Part shown: in pieces, positions 54,090 to 62,459 of the stretch | How positions within the stretch are numbered: position 1 is the stretch's first letter | How the letters are laid out: the number at the start of each line of letters is the position of its first letter | From: Streptomyces sp. CG4 | GTDB lineage: Bacteria; Actinomycetota; Actinomycetes; Streptomycetales; Streptomycetaceae | Assembly: GCF_041080655.1 (NCBI RefSeq) | Contig: NZ_CP163525.1 | Span: 1,302,001 to 1,366,000 of the forward strand | Reading direction: 5' to 3' | Length of the DNA stretch: 64,000 nucleotides | Program-made: the position numbers and the translations under genes | Notes under the pieces: model-generated | The model's input: the letters and a program-made list of their open reading frames with translations, nothing else | Told to the model about the DNA's origin: nothing | The model's database searches: none

Positions 54090-55328
54090 ATGACCGAGGA
54101 GAGCACGCTCACCAGGCAGGCCCCGCCCCCCGTACGGGACTGGACCACACCCGAGCTGGACGGAACGGACTTCGACCCGGTCCTCGCCGGCCTCATGCGC
54201 GAGGGCCCCCTGACCAGGATCCGGCTGCCGTTCGGCGAGGGCTGGGCGTGGCTGGCGACCCGCTACGACGACGTGAAGCTGATCACCAACGACCCGCGGT
54301 TCAGCCGTACCGAGGTGACCTGCCGTCAAGTCAGCCGCATGGCACCGAACTTCGCGCCCCGCCCCGGTTCGCTCGCCTGGGCCGACCAGCCCGACCACAA
54401 CCGGCTGCGCAAGCCGGTCGCCGGTGCCTTCACGGTGAGCGCCATGAAGCGGCTGCGGCCCCGCGCCCAGGAGATCCTGGACGAGCTGGTGGACGGCGTC
54501 GTACGCGAGGGGCCGCCCGCCGATCTGATCGAACGGGTGCTGGAGCCGTTCCCGCTCAGCGTGGTCAGCGAGGTGATGGGCGTGCCGGCCGAGGACCGGG
54601 AGCAGGTGCACGCCTGGACCCGGGAGATCATCTCCACCAACGGCGTCGAGGCGGCCGGCCGGGCCAAGGACGGCCTGTACGGGTGGATCACGGCGACCAT
54701 CCGCTCCCGGGCCGACAGCCCCGGCGACGACGTCTACTCGATGCTCGGCGAGGCCGTGGCGGACGGGGAGATCCGCGAGGAGGAGGCCGTGGGGCTGGCC
54801 GGCCCGCTGCAGATCGGCGGCGAGGCCGTCACGCACAACTGCGGGCAGATGCTGTATCTGATGCTGACCCGGCCGGAGCTGATGGAGCGGATGCGGGCGC
54901 GGCCCGAGGCGCGCGGCCCGGTGCTGGACGAGCTGTTCCGGTGGATCCCGCACCGCAGCTCGGTCGGGCTCGCCCGGATCGCACGGGAGGACGTGGACAT
55001 CGCGGGCCACCGGATCGCGGCGGGCGAGCCGGTCTACGTCTCCTATCTCGCCGCCAACCGCGATCCGGCCGTCTTCCCGGACCCGGACCGCATTGACCCC
55101 GACCGTGATCCCAACCCGCACGTGGCGTTCGGCAACGGCCCGCATTTCTGCACCGGCACCGTGCTGGCCCGGCTGCAGACCGAGCTGCTGGTCGACACTC
55201 TGCTGGACCGGCTGCCGGGACTGCGGCTCGCCGTACCGGCCGAGCAGGTGCGGTGGCGGCACCGGACGATGATCCGCGGCCCGCGGACACTGCCCGTGAC
55301 CTGGTCCGCCCGACCGGCCCGAGTCTGA
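54090..55328 (+). CDS. Cytochrome P450
   Basis: A 412-residue soluble bacterial P450. LAWADQPDHNRLRKPVAGAF near residue 95 is the C-helix motif with HxxxR, the I-helix reads LAGPLQIGGEAVTHN (acid present, Thr displaced by one against the usual AGxET), ELFRW is the K-helix ExxR and FGNGPHFCTGTVLARLQTEL carries the haem Cys. ATG at 54090 lacks a strong ribosome site. No ferredoxin or other biosynthetic gene is adjacent. The substrate is unknown; the shifted I-helix Thr could alter oxygen activation. Confidence 0.95.
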   Translation: MTEESTLTRQAPPPVRDWTTPELDGTDFDPVLAGLMREGPLTRIRLPFGEGWAWLATRYDDVKLITNDPRFSRTEVTCRQVSRMAPNFAPRPGSLAWADQPDHNRLRKPVAGAFTVSAMKRLRPRAQEILDELVDGVVREGPPADLIERVLEPFPLSVVSEVMGVPAEDREQVHAWTREIISTNGVEAAGRAKDGLYGWITATIRSRADSPGDDVYSMLGEAVADGEIREEEAVGLAGPLQIGGEAVTHNCGQMLYLMLTRPELMERMRARPEARGPVLDELFRWIPHRSSVGLARIAREDVDIAGHRIAAGEPVYVSYLAANRDPAVFPDPDRIDPDRDPNPHVAFGNGPHFCTGTVLARLQTELLVDTLLDRLPGLRLAVPAEQVRWRHRTMIRGPRTLPVTWSARPARV

Positions 55329-55334
55329 CCGGGG

Positions 55335-55820
55335 TCAGGTCCGCAGCCACTCGGTGACGATCACCTCCGCGCCGGTCCGCAGCCTGAGGGCGAACGGGCC
55401 GGCCGGCGGTGTGTCACTGGTGAAGCGGCCCAGCGTGTCGACCGTGACCCGGCGGGCGGTCTGCGGTCCGCCGAGCACCTCGATGCGCGCCGAATGCGGC
55501 GGCAGCACCTGGCCGATCAGCCCGTCCTCGGTGACCTCGACGTCGACGGTGACCTCGCCCGCGCGGAACGTCAGCATCCGCGGTGCGTCCGTCATGCCCC
55601 GCACCGGCAGCGCGTCCACGAGCGAGTCGAAGGTCAGCTCGGCGATCCGCGCGTCCAGGTCGTGCAAGGCGTAGGCGTCCAGCGCCAGTTGGCGCAGGGC
55701 GTCCGGCACCGGGTCGAGGACCGCGGCGGCCTGGCGCAGCTCCTCCTCCATGAGTCCGTCGGCCGCCGCGTCGTCCGCCGGGCCCTCCTCGGGCACTTCG
55801 TCGTCGCCGTAATCGCTCAT
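55335..55820 (-). CDS. Putative ECF sigma partner with beta-sandwich tail
   Basis: A 161-residue acidic protein. The first 30 residues are disordered (DDEVPEEGPADDAAADG). LRQLALDAYALHDLDARIAE with LTFDSLVDALPVRGMTD resembles a helix pair seen in many Streptomyces proteins encoded next to ECF sigma factors, and the C-terminal IEVLGGPQTARRVTVDTLG then GRFTSDTPPAGPFALRL is like a carboxypeptidase-regulatory beta-sandwich. Its ATG overlaps the sigma stop (ATGA). An anti-sigma or sigma-cofactor role is suggested by position only. Confidence 0.65.
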   Translation of the reverse strand: MSDYGDDEVPEEGPADDAAADGLMEEELRQAAAVLDPVPDALRQLALDAYALHDLDARIAELTFDSLVDALPVRGMTDAPRMLTFRAGEVTVDVEVTEDGLIGQVLPPHSARIEVLGGPQTARRVTVDTLGRFTSDTPPAGPFALRLRTGAEVIVTEWLRT

Positions 55821-56392
55821 GCCGCACCCCGTGCGTTCATCCGGGCCCGCAGCCGGCGCAGACAGCGCTGCCGCAGGGGTCCGATACTGCCGACCGCGAT
55901 ACCGAGCGCGGCCGAGACCTCCACATAGCTGGGCGGCGGGGAGGCCACCAGCACGCGCAGCAGCTGCCGGCAGCGCTCCCCCAGTCCGTCCAGCTCCTGC
56001 CACAGGCGGCGCATCCGCTCGGCCCGGTCCGCCGCCTCCTCCGAAGCGATGAACGACTCCTCCGGAGTCCGCTCCTCGCTCGCCCGGTCCAGCACCCGCG
56101 GATCGTCCGTCAGCGTCATCCGGGCCATCGCCTTGAGCACCTTCAGGCATTCGTTGCGGGCCGTACTGGCCAGCCACGCACCGGCCTTGTCGGGCTCGCG
56201 GATACGGCCCAGGTGCTGGGCGAAGCGGAACCACACGGTCTGGTAGACCTCGTGCCCGTCGGCCTCGGAGAGCCGGTGTGCGCGCACCACCGACCACACC
56301 AGCGGACTCATGCCTTCCACCAACGCCTTCCAGGCCGCGGCGTCTCCGTCGACGGCGGACTGGACCAGCGCGCCGACCTCTGTTCGGTCCAC
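55817..56392 (-). CDS. ECF-type RNA polymerase sigma factor
   Basis: A 191-residue sigma factor. Region 2 is YQTVWFRFAQHLGRIREPDK then AGAWLASTARNECLKVLKAM (residues 50-95); region 4 is LWQELDGLGERCRQLLRVLV and YVEVSAALGIAVGSIGPLRQ with RCLRRLRA (residues 125-185). GTG at 56392 with a GAGGGGTGGAAC site is chosen; an ATG at 56455 overlapping the protease stop would add 21 residues. Coupled to a subtilisin and a putative partner protein, it is likely to respond to the same signal as the protease module. Confidence 0.9.
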   Translation of the reverse strand: MDRTEVGALVQSAVDGDAAAWKALVEGMSPLVWSVVRAHRLSEADGHEVYQTVWFRFAQHLGRIREPDKAGAWLASTARNECLKVLKAMARMTLTDDPRVLDRASEERTPEESFIASEEAADRAERMRRLWQELDGLGERCRQLLRVLVASPPPSYVEVSAALGIAVGSIGPLRQRCLRRLRARMNARGAA

Positions 56393-56451
56393 GGTTCCAC
56401 CCCTCGTGTACGGCACGTCATCGTACGCCGTGGAGCGGAGCGTCCCCGACC

Positions 56452-57882
56452 TCATACGGGCACGGCCGGGTCGGCGACCGGCGCCGGGCGCCAGGTGGGC
56501 GGCCGGAGCACCGTGACCGGGGCCCCGCGCACCTCGGCGCGGTGCGTGGCCGACGCCAGCAGCCGGTCGCGGGCGGCACGCGGGTCGCGCTCCTGGTGCG
56601 CCGTCATCTGCGCGGCGACGAGGGCCGCGACGACCGGCGTGGCGAAGGAGGTGCCGCTCCACTGCGCGAGCCCGTCGAACATCACCTGGTGCGGCTTGGC
56701 GCCGGTGCTCTCCCGGCCCTCGCTCAGCACGCCGGTGTGGCGCGGGTACTGGCAGGTGCAGGAGTAGTCGAAGCCGAACCGGCAGTCGTCGTAGGTGGAG
56801 TGCTGGTAGATGTACGGCACGGGCGCGGCGAAGCCGGTGAGGGCGCTGGTGAGGCGCTCGCCCGGGGCGAAGACCCGCACCCAGGGGCCGTGGTTGCTGA
56901 AGCAGGCCTCGCTCTCGCCGTCCGCGCTCAGCGCGCCGACCGACACCACGCTGTCCGCGTACTCGGGCAGGCCGGCATAGGCGGCGGGCCAGAACTGCGC
57001 GTGGCTGGAGTTGTTGCCGGCGGCGGCCACCAACAGGGTGCGCTGCTCGCGCAGTTCCTCCATGAACGCCTCCAGGCCGATGAGCCCGTCGGTGCCCTCT
57101 GTGGTGGTGCCGGCCGAGAGGCTGATGATGTCGGGCCAGCCGCCCTCGTCGACCGCCTCGAAGAGCCGGGCGCCGAACTCGGACTCCAGGATCGCGCCCG
57201 CGTCGCTCAGGGTGTTCCGGACGGTCACGTCGGTGTTGGGCGCGACCGCGGCCAGGATCCCGGCGATGAACGTGCCGTGCCCGGCGTACTGACGCAGCAC
57301 CCCGTCGGCGTCGGTCTCGGCCGGCTGGGCGTCGCCCGTGGTGTGCGCGAGCAGCGGGTAGTCACGGTGGTCGCGCACCAGGCCGGTGTCGACCACGAGG
57401 ACCCGGGCGGCGCTGTCCGCGTCGTAACGGCCCTCGGCGGCGGCCGGGTTGGCGGGCTCGGTGCGTGGTACGGGCACCGGCTCGTCGCTCGGGCAGGCGT
57501 TGACCGCGATGTGCACGACGTGGTTGCGGGCGACCAGCCGGCGGCCCCGGCGGTCCTCGGCCTCGCGCAGGGCGCGCAGGGCGTGCGGGACGGTGTCGGT
57601 GCCCTCGGTGGGGTCACCGATCCGGATGCGGGTCACTCCGGTGCGGTTGGTGTGCGGGCCGTCCCGGCGCACATGGTCGGGGACGAGCCCCTCCGTCGCG
57701 GTGAAGTGGGCGCGCACGGTGTCCTCGACGATCCGGGCCTCCTCGCCGTCCCGGGCGAGCACGACGCCCTTCTCGTACAGGAAGTGCGCGGCGGCGTCGT
57801 CGTACGGGCCCAGCGCCAGGGCCGCATCGGGCATGGCCCGCTGGATGTGATCGAACTGCTCGCGGAAACGCTGTGGTGCCAT
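56452..57882 (-). CDS. Cytoplasmic S8 (subtilisin-like) protease
   Basis: A 476-residue protein without signal peptide. The triad is complete: Asp in ARVLVVDTGLVRDHRDYPLL, His in LRQYAGHGTFIAGILAAVAP, and Ser in AQWSGTSFATPVVAALVAA, with the oxyanion Asn in LLVAAAGNNSSHAQFWP. About 150 N-terminal residues before the catalytic domain (FDHIQRAMPDAALALGPYDD, TVRAHFTATEGLVP) could be an inhibitory or adaptor domain. GGGGGAGGAG precedes ATG 57882. It is divergent from the CHAT gene with 77 bases between, and is followed by sigma and partner genes, so it is probably a regulated intracellular protease. Confidence 0.92.
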   Translation of the reverse strand: MAPQRFREQFDHIQRAMPDAALALGPYDDAAAHFLYEKGVVLARDGEEARIVEDTVRAHFTATEGLVPDHVRRDGPHTNRTGVTRIRIGDPTEGTDTVPHALRALREAEDRRGRRLVARNHVVHIAVNACPSDEPVPVPRTEPANPAAAEGRYDADSAARVLVVDTGLVRDHRDYPLLAHTTGDAQPAETDADGVLRQYAGHGTFIAGILAAVAPNTDVTVRNTLSDAGAILESEFGARLFEAVDEGGWPDIISLSAGTTTEGTDGLIGLEAFMEELREQRTLLVAAAGNNSSHAQFWPAAYAGLPEYADSVVSVGALSADGESEACFSNHGPWVRVFAPGERLTSALTGFAAPVPYIYQHSTYDDCRFGFDYSCTCQYPRHTGVLSEGRESTGAKPHQVMFDGLAQWSGTSFATPVVAALVAAQMTAHQERDPRAARDRLLASATHRAEVRGAPVTVLRPPTWRPAPVADPAVPV

Positions 57883-57959
57883 GGTGTCTCCTCCCCCGAC
57901 AAGACGGTGTTCGACAGTGAGAGTCGTGGGGCCACCGTCTGATACAGCAGGCCACTACC

Positions 57960-60572
57960 ATGCGAGACGTGACAGCGGAAGGCGAGTCGGTTCTCGAACT
58001 GCTGCCCTTGGTGTTCGCCGACCCGGGCGAGGCCCGGGCACGCGCGGAACACGTGCTGCGGGCCGGGCCGCCGCCGCTGCCTGCCAGCGTCGCCCACCAG
58101 GTGCTCGGTATCTGGCAGCGGGACTTCGGTGACCTGCGGATCGCGCTGCGGCATCTGCGTCGCGCCCGGGACCTGGCTGCGCGCGCCGAGTCGGCCGACC
58201 GCGAGGCGGATGTGCTCGCGACGCTGGGGGTCGCACTGGTGCACGCGGGGCGCACTCGGCAGGGGCTCGCTTCCTTCGAGCGGGGAGTGGCACGGGGCAG
58301 CGGGCACACCCGGTCCCGGGTGCTGTACCGGCGGGCGTACGTGTGGTGGGTGCTGGGCCGGCACCGGGAGGCGCTGGAGGACGTACGCCGGGCGCTGCCC
58401 GTACTGCGCCAGCTCGGCGACGACATCTGGACCGCGCGGGCGCTGACCCTGCGGGCCACCGTCCATCTGGCGCTCGGCGCGGTGGACCGGGCGGTCGCGG
58501 ACTTCACGGCGGCGGAGCGGCTGTGGGACACCACCGGCCAGGAGCACGACAAGGCCGACGCGGTGGAGAGCCGGGGCCTGGCCGCGTTCCGGTCCGGGGA
58601 CATCCCGGCGGCGCTGCGGCTGCTGGACGAGGCCGAGGAGCGGTACGCGAAACTCGGTACGCCCACCTACATGCTGTCCATCCGGCGCTGCGAGGTGCTG
58701 ATGGCGGCCGGGCTGGCCCCGGAGGCGCTCGCCGAGGCGGACGCGACGATCGCCCTGCTGGACCGGATCGGCGGGCAGTCCACCCGCAAGGCCGAACTGC
58801 TGCTGGCCGCCGCGCGTGCCGCCCGCTCGGCCGGGGACGCGCACACCGCGATAGCCCGCGCCGCCGTCGCCGTACGGCTGTTCGCCGCGCAGCGGCGGAC
58901 CTGGTGGGAGACGCACGCCCGGCTGGTGCTGATCGAGGCGCGGGTGGCGGCCGGGCGCCGCTCGGGGCGGCTGGTCGCGGACGCGGCGGCGGTCGCCGGG
59001 AAGCTGGCCTCCTTCGGCTCGCCCGCCGCGCCGGAGGCGTCGCTGCTCGCGGGCCGGATCGCGCTGTCGCTGGGCTGGACGGCCGACGCGGAGCGGCACT
59101 TGGCGGTGGCCGCCCGCAGCCGGTACGGCGGACCGCCCCCGGCCCGGGTGACGGGCTGGGCGGCACAGGCGCTCCGGGCACGGGCGGCCGGGTCCCGGCG
59201 GGGTGTGCTGGAGGCCTGCCGGCGCGGCCTGGACGTGCTGGACGACCATCGGATGACACTCGGCGCCTCGGAGCTGCGGGCCCACGCCACCGCACAGGGC
59301 GCCGAACTGGCCGCGCTGGCCCAGGAGGTGAGCCTCGCCCACGGCACCCCGCGCCGGCTGCTGGAGTGGAGCGAGCGCTGGCGGGCGACCGTGCTGTCCG
59401 CGCCGCCCACCCGGCCGCCCGCCGACCCGGCGCTGCTGAGCGGCCTGACCGCCTACCGGGAGATCGCGGCCCGCGCCGAGGAGGCCCGGATGGAGGGGCG
59501 CCCGGTGCCCGCGCTGGAGCGCGAACAGCGGCGCCTGGAGCGGGAGATCCGCTCCCGCACCCACCACATCCGCGGGGCCGCCGCGCACGAGGGCGACCGC
59601 TTCGACGTGCCCCGGCTGCTGGACCGGCTCGGCGAGGCGCATCTGGTCGAACTCGCGGTGGTCGACGGACGGGTGCACGTCCTGCTGTGCGGCCGGGGCC
59701 GGGTACGGCGGTTCGCCGGCGGCCCGCTGGCCGAGGCGGTGGCCGAGGCCGAGTACGTGCAGGCCGGACTGCGCCGACTCGCCCACCCCGGCGCCGAGGC
59801 CCGGCTGCCGCTGGTGGAGGCGGCGGGTCTGCGGCTGCAGGAGCTGCTCCTGGGCGGTGCGGCGGCCCAGCTGGGCTCCGGCCCGGTGGTGATCGTGCCG
59901 CCGGGGGCGCTGCACCGGGTGCCGTGGGCGCTGCTGCCCGCGCTGCGGGACCGGGTGCTCAGCGTGTCGCCGTCGGCGGGCAGCTGGCTGCGCGCCCACG
60001 AGACCGGGCCGCCCCCGGGCGGCCGGCAGCTGCTGGTCCGTGGCCCCGGCCTCGCCACCGGCGGCGCGGAGGTGCCCGAACTGGCCGACCGCTACGGCAC
60101 GGCGACGGTCCTGGAGGGCGACGAGGCCCAGGTCCCTCGCGTCCTGGAACACCTCGACGGCGCGGCCCTCGCGCATCTCGCGGCCCACGGCACGTTCCGC
60201 GCGGACAGCCCCCTCTTCTCGGCCCTCCGTATGGCCGACGGCCCGCTGATCGTGCACGACTTCGAACGGCTCACCCGCAGCCCGTACCGCATCATCCTCT
60301 CCAGCTGCGACACCGCCCGCCTCGCCTCCGTCGGCGCCGACGAACTCCTCGGCCTGGTCACCGCGTTGCTGCCGCTGGGCACGGCCGGGGTGGTGGCGAG
60401 CAGCGCCCCGGTCAACGACGCGGCGGTGGTCCCTCTGATGCTCGCCCTCCACAAGGGCCTCGACGCGGGCCTCACCCTGGCCGAGTCCCTCCGCGACGCC
60501 CGCGCCGCCTTGCCCGAGGACCCGGTCCACCAGGCAACGGGGTGGGCGTTCGCGGCGTTCGGGGCGGCGTGA
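57960..60572 (+). CDS. TPR-CHAT caspase-like protease
   Basis: An 870-residue protein. Residues about 40-450 are tetratricopeptide-like helices (LRIALRHLRRARDLAARAES, DVLATLGVALVHAGRTRQGL, REALEDVRRALPVLRQLGDD). The C-terminal third is a CHAT domain: VVIVPPGALHRVPWALLPAL, then ALAHLAAHGTFRADSPLFSA with the His and RIILSSCDTARLASVGADEL with the Cys, the caspase-type dyad. No membrane segment. ATG at 57960 has no ribosome site and may be leaderless. TPR-CHAT proteins in other systems (Craspase) are proteases activated by a sensor; here the divergent subtilisin is the obvious candidate substrate or partner. Confidence 0.93.
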   Translation: MRDVTAEGESVLELLPLVFADPGEARARAEHVLRAGPPPLPASVAHQVLGIWQRDFGDLRIALRHLRRARDLAARAESADREADVLATLGVALVHAGRTRQGLASFERGVARGSGHTRSRVLYRRAYVWWVLGRHREALEDVRRALPVLRQLGDDIWTARALTLRATVHLALGAVDRAVADFTAAERLWDTTGQEHDKADAVESRGLAAFRSGDIPAALRLLDEAEERYAKLGTPTYMLSIRRCEVLMAAGLAPEALAEADATIALLDRIGGQSTRKAELLLAAARAARSAGDAHTAIARAAVAVRLFAAQRRTWWETHARLVLIEARVAAGRRSGRLVADAAAVAGKLASFGSPAAPEASLLAGRIALSLGWTADAERHLAVAARSRYGGPPPARVTGWAAQALRARAAGSRRGVLEACRRGLDVLDDHRMTLGASELRAHATAQGAELAALAQEVSLAHGTPRRLLEWSERWRATVLSAPPTRPPADPALLSGLTAYREIAARAEEARMEGRPVPALEREQRRLEREIRSRTHHIRGAAAHEGDRFDVPRLLDRLGEAHLVELAVVDGRVHVLLCGRGRVRRFAGGPLAEAVAEAEYVQAGLRRLAHPGAEARLPLVEAAGLRLQELLLGGAAAQLGSGPVVIVPPGALHRVPWALLPALRDRVLSVSPSAGSWLRAHETGPPPGGRQLLVRGPGLATGGAEVPELADRYGTATVLEGDEAQVPRVLEHLDGAALAHLAAHGTFRADSPLFSALRMADGPLIVHDFERLTRSPYRIILSSCDTARLASVGADELLGLVTALLPLGTAGVVASSAPVNDAAVVPLMLALHKGLDAGLTLAESLRDARAALPEDPVHQATGWAFAAFGAA

Positions 60573-60634
60573 GTACGGTGCCCTTGTGACGGGCGGCGAG
60601 TGAACGAGGGGCGGCAACAGGCACCAAGCAGGCG

Positions 60635-62365
60635 CTAAGCCGACTCGCACTCCGGCAACTCCACCAGCCAGGGCAACGCTGCCCGGTCCCCCGTACCGAG
60701 CCGCGCATAGGCGCTGTAGAGATGATTCCCCACCGTCCGCACGGACAAGGTCAGCCGCTCGGCGATCTCCCGATTGCTGAGCCCCGCCGCGGCGAGCGTC
60801 ACGATCTGCCGCTGCCGAGCGGTCAGTTCACCGAGGACAAGTCCCGCCAACGCCGGCGTGCGCGCGCCCTGGCACCGCCGTGCGAGCGCCACCGCCCGGG
60901 TACGGGAGACCCGCACCGCCTGCGGATCCCGGTGCGCCCGCACGGCCTGCGCCCGCGCCTCCGCCGCGAACAGCGAGAAGCCGCGTTCCTCCAGATCCTC
61001 GGCCGCCCGGTCCAGCCCGGCCCCGTCCCCCCGTGCCAGCGCGTCCGCGTGCCGCGCGAACACACTGCCCGCGGGCAGCCGCCCAGCGACCCGCTCGGGT
61101 TCACCGAGGCGTACGGCGTCGTAGCCGGAGTAGACATCACCGCCCGCCTCCTCACCCAACTCACCTTGGGCGAGGCGGAGTTCCGCACGGCAGCCCGCAT
61201 GACCGGGGGCACCCCGCAACCCCTCCCGAGCCCAGGCGGCGGCGTCCCGTACCTCGCCGCGCAGCCGCGCGAACCGGGCGCGGACCGCGGCATACCCGGC
61301 AGGCAGCCCGGCGCCCTCCGCGACCAGCCACTCCCCCACGGGTGTGGGCAGCACCCGGACGTCCAGCTGCTCGATCCGCCGTACCAGGGCCAGCCGTTCG
61401 GCCTCCAGGGCCGGTCCGTGGTCGCGGGGCGCACCGGCCAGCCGGCGGGCCCGCAGCCGCCCCGCCGTGGCCCGCAGGACCGCCCCGTGCAGGGGATGCG
61501 CAAGAGTGACGGCGCCGCCCCGGTCGTCGACGTGGATCAGACCGTCCGTCTCCAGCCGCTCCAGGACCTCCAGATCGAGGTCGTCCAGCGACAGCGACAA
61601 CGGCAGCGGCTCGGCGAACGCGAGCCGCTCCAGCGTGTCCAGTTCGCCGGAGCCGGAGCGTTCCAGCAGCGGCGCCACCCGCTCCCGTACGGCCGCGGTG
61701 ACCGGCAGCGCCCCCCGCCAGGCCCGCTCCCCCGTACCGGCAACGGACGTCAGCCGCCCGGCCGGGCCGAGGGCGGCGACCACGTCGCGCAGCAGCCGCA
61801 GATCGCCCCGGCACATCCGGTGCAGGCGGCGCACGGTGAGCGGTTCCAGCCCGGCGGTGGCGAGCAGGTGGGCGATGTCCTCGCAGGGCAGGGGTGCGAG
61901 GGCCAGCCGGGGCAGCAGTTCCCCGGTCCACAGCCGGGACACGGCGCCGGGCGCGGGTTCCGCGTCCACCGCGGCCACGACGAGCCGGGTGCGGCCGTGC
62001 ACGGCGAGCTGGTGGACGAGCGCGGCGGAGGCCTCGTCCAGGAGATGGGCGTCGTCCACGACGAGGAGCCGTACGCCGGACAGGATCCGCACCGCGCGGT
62101 GCAGGGAGACGGTGTCGGGCAGCAGGTGCGCGAAGGCCGCGAGGGGCAGGCCACGGGCCTCGGGCGTCCCGGTCACCAGGACGTGCTCCGTACCCCGGAC
62201 CGCCTCGGTGATCAGCCGGGTCTTGCCGTGGCCGGCCGGTCCGGTGACCACGATGCCGGGCCGGCCGGCGGCCGACGCCGCGCGCACCAGCTCCAGTTCG
62301 TCGTCCCGGCCGGTGAACGGCCAGGGCAGTTCGAGCGTCTTGGCGTCCTGTTCGTAAGTCCTCAC
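60635..62365 (-). CDS. LAL-type ATPase/LuxR transcriptional regulator
   Basis: A 576-residue regulator. An N-terminal AAA/STAND ATPase has Walker A GIVVTGPAGHGKTRLITEAV (residue about 40) and Walker B-like VRLLVVDDAHLLDEASAALV. The C-terminal 65 residues are a LuxR helix-turn-helix: LTARQRQIVTLAAAGLSNRE and IAERLTLSVRTVGNHLYSAY. It is shorter than the ~900-residue large LuxR family, with a reduced middle region. GTG at 62365 has no clear ribosome site. It is divergent from the metallopeptidase-like gene and may control it or the neighbouring CHAT gene. Confidence 0.92.
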   Translation of the reverse strand: MRTYEQDAKTLELPWPFTGRDDELELVRAASAAGRPGIVVTGPAGHGKTRLITEAVRGTEHVLVTGTPEARGLPLAAFAHLLPDTVSLHRAVRILSGVRLLVVDDAHLLDEASAALVHQLAVHGRTRLVVAAVDAEPAPGAVSRLWTGELLPRLALAPLPCEDIAHLLATAGLEPLTVRRLHRMCRGDLRLLRDVVAALGPAGRLTSVAGTGERAWRGALPVTAAVRERVAPLLERSGSGELDTLERLAFAEPLPLSLSLDDLDLEVLERLETDGLIHVDDRGGAVTLAHPLHGAVLRATAGRLRARRLAGAPRDHGPALEAERLALVRRIEQLDVRVLPTPVGEWLVAEGAGLPAGYAAVRARFARLRGEVRDAAAWAREGLRGAPGHAGCRAELRLAQGELGEEAGGDVYSGYDAVRLGEPERVAGRLPAGSVFARHADALARGDGAGLDRAAEDLEERGFSLFAAEARAQAVRAHRDPQAVRVSRTRAVALARRCQGARTPALAGLVLGELTARQRQIVTLAAAGLSNREIAERLTLSVRTVGNHLYSAYARLGTGDRAALPWLVELPECESA

Positions 62366-62459
62366 ATGATGCAGAGGGCGTGTACTCAGTTTTGATACAG
62401 GGCGACTTGAGTAGCCCCCGACTCAGGCGCCGGCAGCGGCGTGTGGGCAGGCTGGCCGC

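Noticed and set aside
57633..60650. A 1005-codon minus-strand frame opposite the TPR-CHAT gene
   Set aside because: Antisense shadow; the plus strand encodes complete TPR and CHAT domains with catalytic residues.
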